Positions 61,152 to 64,000 of a DNA stretch of 64,000 bases are shown here, piece after piece. Within the stretch, counting starts at the first letter, position 1. Each line of letters starts with the position of its first letter. Origin of the DNA: CAYRPN01 sp964426135 (lineage in GTDB: Bacteria; Planctomycetota; Phycisphaerae; Phycisphaerales; Phycisphaeraceae); the NCBI GenBank assembly GCA_964426135.1, contig CAYRPN010000003.1:1-64000 (forward strand), written 5' to 3'. The position numbers and the translations under genes are program-made. The notes beneath the pieces are model-generated. The model was not told the DNA's origin, did not search any database, and worked only from the letters and a program-made list of their open reading frames with translations.

Positions 61152-62261
61152 TCATTCGCTGATGCCAAGATCTTCTCCACGGACGAACTTGAACAACCCG
61201 CCCGATTGGTCCGCAATGACCTGCAACGTCGGCTTCATCCCCTTCACGTTCAGGAGCGGATCGGGGTAGAGGAACTGAATCGTGTTGATCTTGGTCTTGT
61301 TCTTGTTCGCGGACTTGATCTCCGTCGTGAGCTGCGACTGCGTCAACTCATACCGACCTTGTCCGGTAATGTTGTCCGAGAGCAGGAACATCAGGTCAGG
61401 CTTGTACGAAAGCGCCCGCTTGATGGCTTCGACCGGAGCGGTGCCCGCCTGGCCGCCGGGGGAGACGTTGCCCTCTTCCAGATCGAACCACTTGAAAGCA
61501 TTGGTGCGGGTCTCACTGGTGACCGGCTTCAGTCCGGGCGGAGGCACCTCGGCAACTTTGCCCTCGCTGATCCCGAAGAAAATCACGGTGAAGGACTGCT
61601 GCTCGCTCAATTCATTGATGGAGCGTTTGAGTTCGTCGATGACGAAGGGCAGGGTGTCGATGAGCGAGCCGGAAGCATCGATGATGTAGGCGAGTCGCTT
61701 GGCGTTGCCGCCCGACCCATAGAAGCCGGCCTTGAACGGGCCGCCGGTGCCGACATTCGCATTGCCGAACGGGCTGCCTTTGGACTCCGCGCCGCCGGCA
61801 ACGCCGATCAAGCTGGTGTCCGCTTTCACTTTGCTGGCAATTTTTTCCGCGGTCTTTTCGCTCTTGGTGACGCTGCGCTTCTGAGCGCTGGCTTTGGTCG
61901 GCTGCGTGGTGCTCTTCATCGTCAGCGGTGCGCCGGGCTTTTCGCTCAGACGCGCGATGGGAATGATCGGGGCTTCTTCTTCCACCTTCGCCTGGATCGT
62001 GGCCCACACCCAGAGAATCGCGATGAGCACCAAGGCTGCGTGTACGAGGATCGAAACGCCCCAAGGCACCAGATCGGACACCACCGCGCTGACCGCTTCG
62101 CCGCCCTCTTCCTCCTCTTCGTCAACCACCTCCGCATTCGGACCAGCAGCGCCGGCCGCGCCGGGGGGGCCGGCTTTCTTTGCCGCGGCGGCTGGGCCTT
62201 TGGGCTTGGGAGTGGGCATCGAAGAGGCGGAACGAGGTTCGGCGAAATTCATCCAGAACAT
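61152..62261 (-). CDS. VWA-domain protein with one transmembrane helix
   Basis: A 369-residue protein. An Ala/Pro/Lys-rich N-terminus and a Glu-rich run (VVDEEEEEGGEA) are followed by a transmembrane helix (about 60-90, LVPWGVSILVHAALVLIAIL). A Lys/Ser/Thr-rich linker leads to a von Willebrand A domain from about residue 185: LAYIIDASGSLIDTLPFVID has the MIDAS-type DASGS. The C-terminus includes LKPTLQVIADQSGGLFKFV. Planctomycetes often have such proteins near ExbB/ExbD genes, but none is in view. ATG 62261 has GGGAG 8 nt upstream. Confidence 0.82.
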   Translation of the reverse strand: MFWMNFAEPRSASSMPTPKPKGPAAAAKKAGPPGAAGAAGPNAEVVDEEEEEGGEAVSAVVSDLVPWGVSILVHAALVLIAILWVWATIQAKVEEEAPIIPIARLSEKPGAPLTMKSTTQPTKASAQKRSVTKSEKTAEKIASKVKADTSLIGVAGGAESKGSPFGNANVGTGGPFKAGFYGSGGNAKRLAYIIDASGSLIDTLPFVIDELKRSINELSEQQSFTVIFFGISEGKVAEVPPPGLKPVTSETRTNAFKWFDLEEGNVSPGGQAGTAPVEAIKRALSYKPDLMFLLSDNITGQGRYELTQSQLTTEIKSANKNKTKINTIQFLYPDPLLNVKGMKPTLQVIADQSGGLFKFVRGEDLGISE

Positions 62262-62419
62262 GCGAAGACTCCCAAGCGAGGATCGCCACATCGGAAACGC
62301 GAGGCGACTGCACTTCTTATTCAACCCGATCGGAGGCCAAAAGTCCACTCCGATCATCCATTTCAACGCACGAAACCGCCCAATGTTCTGTCCTTGTTGC
62401 ACGATTTCGCCGTTCGCAC

Positions 62420-62443
62420 GGATCGGGGCAAGCTCCGTCGCTA
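62420..62443. repeat. Family E hairpin remnant, target of the family C element
   Basis: GATCGGGGCAAGCTCCGTCGCTA: the 3' half of a family E hairpin whose GCTAAAC end is split by the family C element (TAAACG resumes at 62634). Confidence 0.7.
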
Positions 62444-62633
62444 TTGACGGTCACTTTAGAAAAGGCCGCGGTTCGATTCCCCTCCATTTTAGGGAGGGGT
62501 TAGGGGAGGGTCGGGCGAACTGCATGATTGTGGCTCCAATCAGGCTGCTGACCCGACCCTCCCCCCGCCCCTCCCTAGGAGGGAGGGGAGTCCGAATCCA
62601 GCCATCGGCGGCCTTTTCTAAAGTGACCGTCAA
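62444..62633. repeat. MITE-like element, family C (copy 2), TA target duplication
   Basis: A 190-bp element, the same length as 34753-34942, differing at about six positions. It has ends TTGACGGTCACTTTAG...CTAAAGTGACCGTCAA flanked by TA on both sides (62442-62443, 62634-62635). It is inserted in the GTCGC-TA-AACG end of a family E hairpin, whose intact form is seen at 48220-48229. Confidence 0.95.
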
Positions 62634-62713
62634 TAAACGTTGTCGCACCGTCATCCGCCGATCGTTCATGCCCCATCCATGCCTGCTCCGTCATCTGCTA
62701 CCATTCCGCCTCC

Positions 62714-63532
62714 ATGAATCGCATCGAACGAATCTTCTCTGACCTCAAATCGCGCGGCGGCAAGGCGCTGATGCCCTTCATCACCGCCGGCGACCCGGAC
62801 ATCGAAACCACCGCCGCCCTGCTGCCGGCCATCGAGCGCGGCGGCGCCGCCATCTGCGAACTGGGCATCCCGTTCTCCGATCCGATCGCCGACGGACCGG
62901 TGATCCAGGCGTCGATGACGCATGCCCTGTCCAAAGGCACCCGCCCTCAGCAGGTGCTGGACATTGTCCGCCGGCAGCGGGCGAACCTGAACATGGGCGT
63001 CATCGCGATGGTCAGTTACACCATCGTCTATCGCATCGGCCATCCGCGAAAAGACTCCGCCGAAAAGTGGGCGTTTCTCAAGGCCGCCAAGGATGCCGGC
63101 ATCGACGGCTTCATCATTCCCGATGTCACCGTCGAGGAATCCCAGCCGGTCGTCGAGGCGATGAAGTCGCTCGATCTGACCTGCAGCTTTCTCATTTCGC
63201 CTTCGACCTCCGACGAGCGCGCCGAACGCATCGCCCGCGCCTGCACCGGCTTCGTTTACGTCCTGTCCCGCGCCGGTCTGACGGGTGAGAAGACCGAACT
63301 GCCGCCCGACCTGCCCGCCCGCATTCAACGGCTCCGCAACGTGACGAACCTGCCCATCGCCGTGGGTTTCGGCATTTCCAACCGCCAGCAGGTCGAACAA
63401 GTCACTGCCGTCGCCGATGCCGCGATCGTCGGCAGCGCGATTATGCGTCGCATCGCGCCGATGCGCGAACGCGGCGGCGATGCCGTGGCGAGCGAAGTGG
63501 AACACTTCGTTCGCGAACTGGCCGGCCGTTAG
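62714..63532 (+). CDS. trpA: Tryptophan synthase alpha subunit
   Basis: A 272-residue TIM-barrel enzyme that cleaves indole-3-glycerol phosphate. The catalytic residues Glu49 (CELGIPFSDPIADGP) and Asp60 are present. The phosphate-binding FGISNRQQVE and the loop VLSRAGLTGEKTEL are intact. No trpB or other trp genes are nearby. The TAG stop (63530-63532) lies within a GTTAGC motif that starts a family E-like palindrome. Confidence 0.97.
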   Translation: MNRIERIFSDLKSRGGKALMPFITAGDPDIETTAALLPAIERGGAAICELGIPFSDPIADGPVIQASMTHALSKGTRPQQVLDIVRRQRANLNMGVIAMVSYTIVYRIGHPRKDSAEKWAFLKAAKDAGIDGFIIPDVTVEESQPVVEAMKSLDLTCSFLISPSTSDERAERIARACTGFVYVLSRAGLTGEKTELPPDLPARIQRLRNVTNLPIAVGFGISNRQQVEQVTAVADAAIVGSAIMRRIAPMRERGGDAVASEVEHFVRELAGR

Positions 63533-63652
63533 CCCCAGGTTCCGCCTGGGGACGGTCAACCCTTGATTCTTTCGTGAACCTGCCATCGGATGATCCGTTG
63601 TTCGTGTCCTGCAACGTCCTTATCCCACCCCGGGCAGAGCCCGGGGCTAACG
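63528..63652. repeat. Family E-related palindrome overlapping the trpA stop codon
   Basis: Left: GTTAGCCCCAGGTTCCGCCT (63528-63547) followed by GGGG; right: CCCCGGGCAGAGCCCGGGGC then TAAC (ending 63652). The stems differ but the GTTAGC/GCTAAC ends match. It separates trpA and the HAD gene. Confidence 0.8.
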
Positions 63653-63661
63653 GCCCCGACC

Positions 63662-64000
63662 ATGCCCCGCACCCTCCTCCTCTTCGACATCGACGCCACC
63701 CTCCTGCTCACCGGCGGCTCCGGAATGAAGGCGATGGACAACGTCGCCAAGAAACTCTTCGGCAATCACTTTCACTGGGAAGGCGTCAACAACAGCGGCG
63801 GACTCGATCCCGTCATCTTCGCCGAGGGCGCCGCCGTCAGCGGCGTCGCCATCAACGACGAGCATCACCGCGCGTTCCACGATCACTACATCGCCGAACT
63901 CGAAGCCCAGATCGCCGCGAACATGCACGTCTTCACCGTGCTGCCGGGCGTGCACGACCTGCTCGCCATGCTGCGCCGCCGGGCCGCCACGCAGCAGGAC
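63662..64000 (+). CDS. HAD-family hydrolase (partial, continues beyond the window)
   Basis: The first 113 residues of a haloacid dehalogenase-superfamily protein. Motif I is FDIDATLLLTGG (residues 8-19) with the DxDxT nucleophile Asp9; a cap region follows and VLPGVHDLLAML near the end is the start of the motif II region. The substrate cannot be predicted from the fragment. The gene is cut by the window end at 64000. Confidence 0.85.
   Translation, partial: MPRTLLLFDIDATLLLTGGSGMKAMDNVAKKLFGNHFHWEGVNNSGGLDPVIFAEGAAVSGVAINDEHHRAFHDHYIAELEAQIAANMHVFTVLPGVHDLLAMLRRRAATQQD

Overview
The window comes from a high-GC planctomycete, most likely a member or relative of the class Phycisphaerae. The evidence is the gene content: DUF1501, DUF1549/DUF1553 and planctomycete-type cytochrome c/WD40 proteins, a PEP-CTERM protein, an H-X9-DG prepilin-like protein, secreted proteins with Tat or Sec leaders, and single-copy metabolic genes scattered singly. 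No rRNA, tRNA, CRISPR array, prophage or intact insertion sequence was found. The only transposase trace is an IS256-type fragment near 7.8 kb.

Layout. 0.7-8 kb: a small secreted Cys-rich protein, an HTTM/gamma-carboxylase-like membrane protein, a TPR protein, a phytoene-dehydrogenase-like FAD enzyme and an aldo/keto reductase. 8-17 kb (minus strand): a DUF1501 - DUF1549/1553 - cytochrome c/WD40 cluster, split by a toxin-antitoxin pair and a DUF6714 gene. 17-26 kb: secreted proteins of unknown function, a second DUF1501 gene, a zinc-ribbon membrane protein, a secreted GyrI-like protein, an ankyrin protein and a DJ-1/PfpI protein. 26-35 kb: carbamoyltransferase, D-aminoacyl-tRNA deacylase, Gfo/Idh/MocA oxidoreductase, a coiled-coil zinc-ribbon protein next to an RNase H fusion, Uma2, and a UPF0104-type membrane protein. 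35-37.4 kb: a cobalamin riboswitch, a PEP-CTERM protein with propeller-like repeats and a prepilin-like protein, all on the minus strand. 38-41.5 kb: split cytochrome b. 41.5-49.5 kb: guaB, ilvD, a DegT aminotransferase, a DUF486 protein and a TPR protein. 49.5-64 kb: a carbonic-anhydrase-like protein, a broken phoD, a GH57 branching enzyme, an RdgB/HAM1 pyrophosphatase, a CBS protein, a LOG-like protein, Uma2, HupE/UreJ, an SDR, a degenerate SGNH protein, a disordered protein, a VWA protein, trpA and the start of a HAD hydrolase.

Two things stand out. First, a well-formed B12 riboswitch sits ahead of a surface-type PEP-CTERM protein and a prepilin-like protein instead of a recognisable B12 transport or synthesis gene. 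By analogy with the Bacteroides beta-propeller BtuG, this suggests a cell-surface corrinoid-binding module; that function is inference. Second, the intergenic DNA is packed with roughly ten families of 100-200 bp palindromic, MITE-like elements. Several have visible target duplications (TA, TTA/TAA/TAT, 7 bp, 10 bp). Some are nested in one another, some provide or abut the stop codons of neighbouring genes, and at least two families sit in frame inside protein-coding genes.
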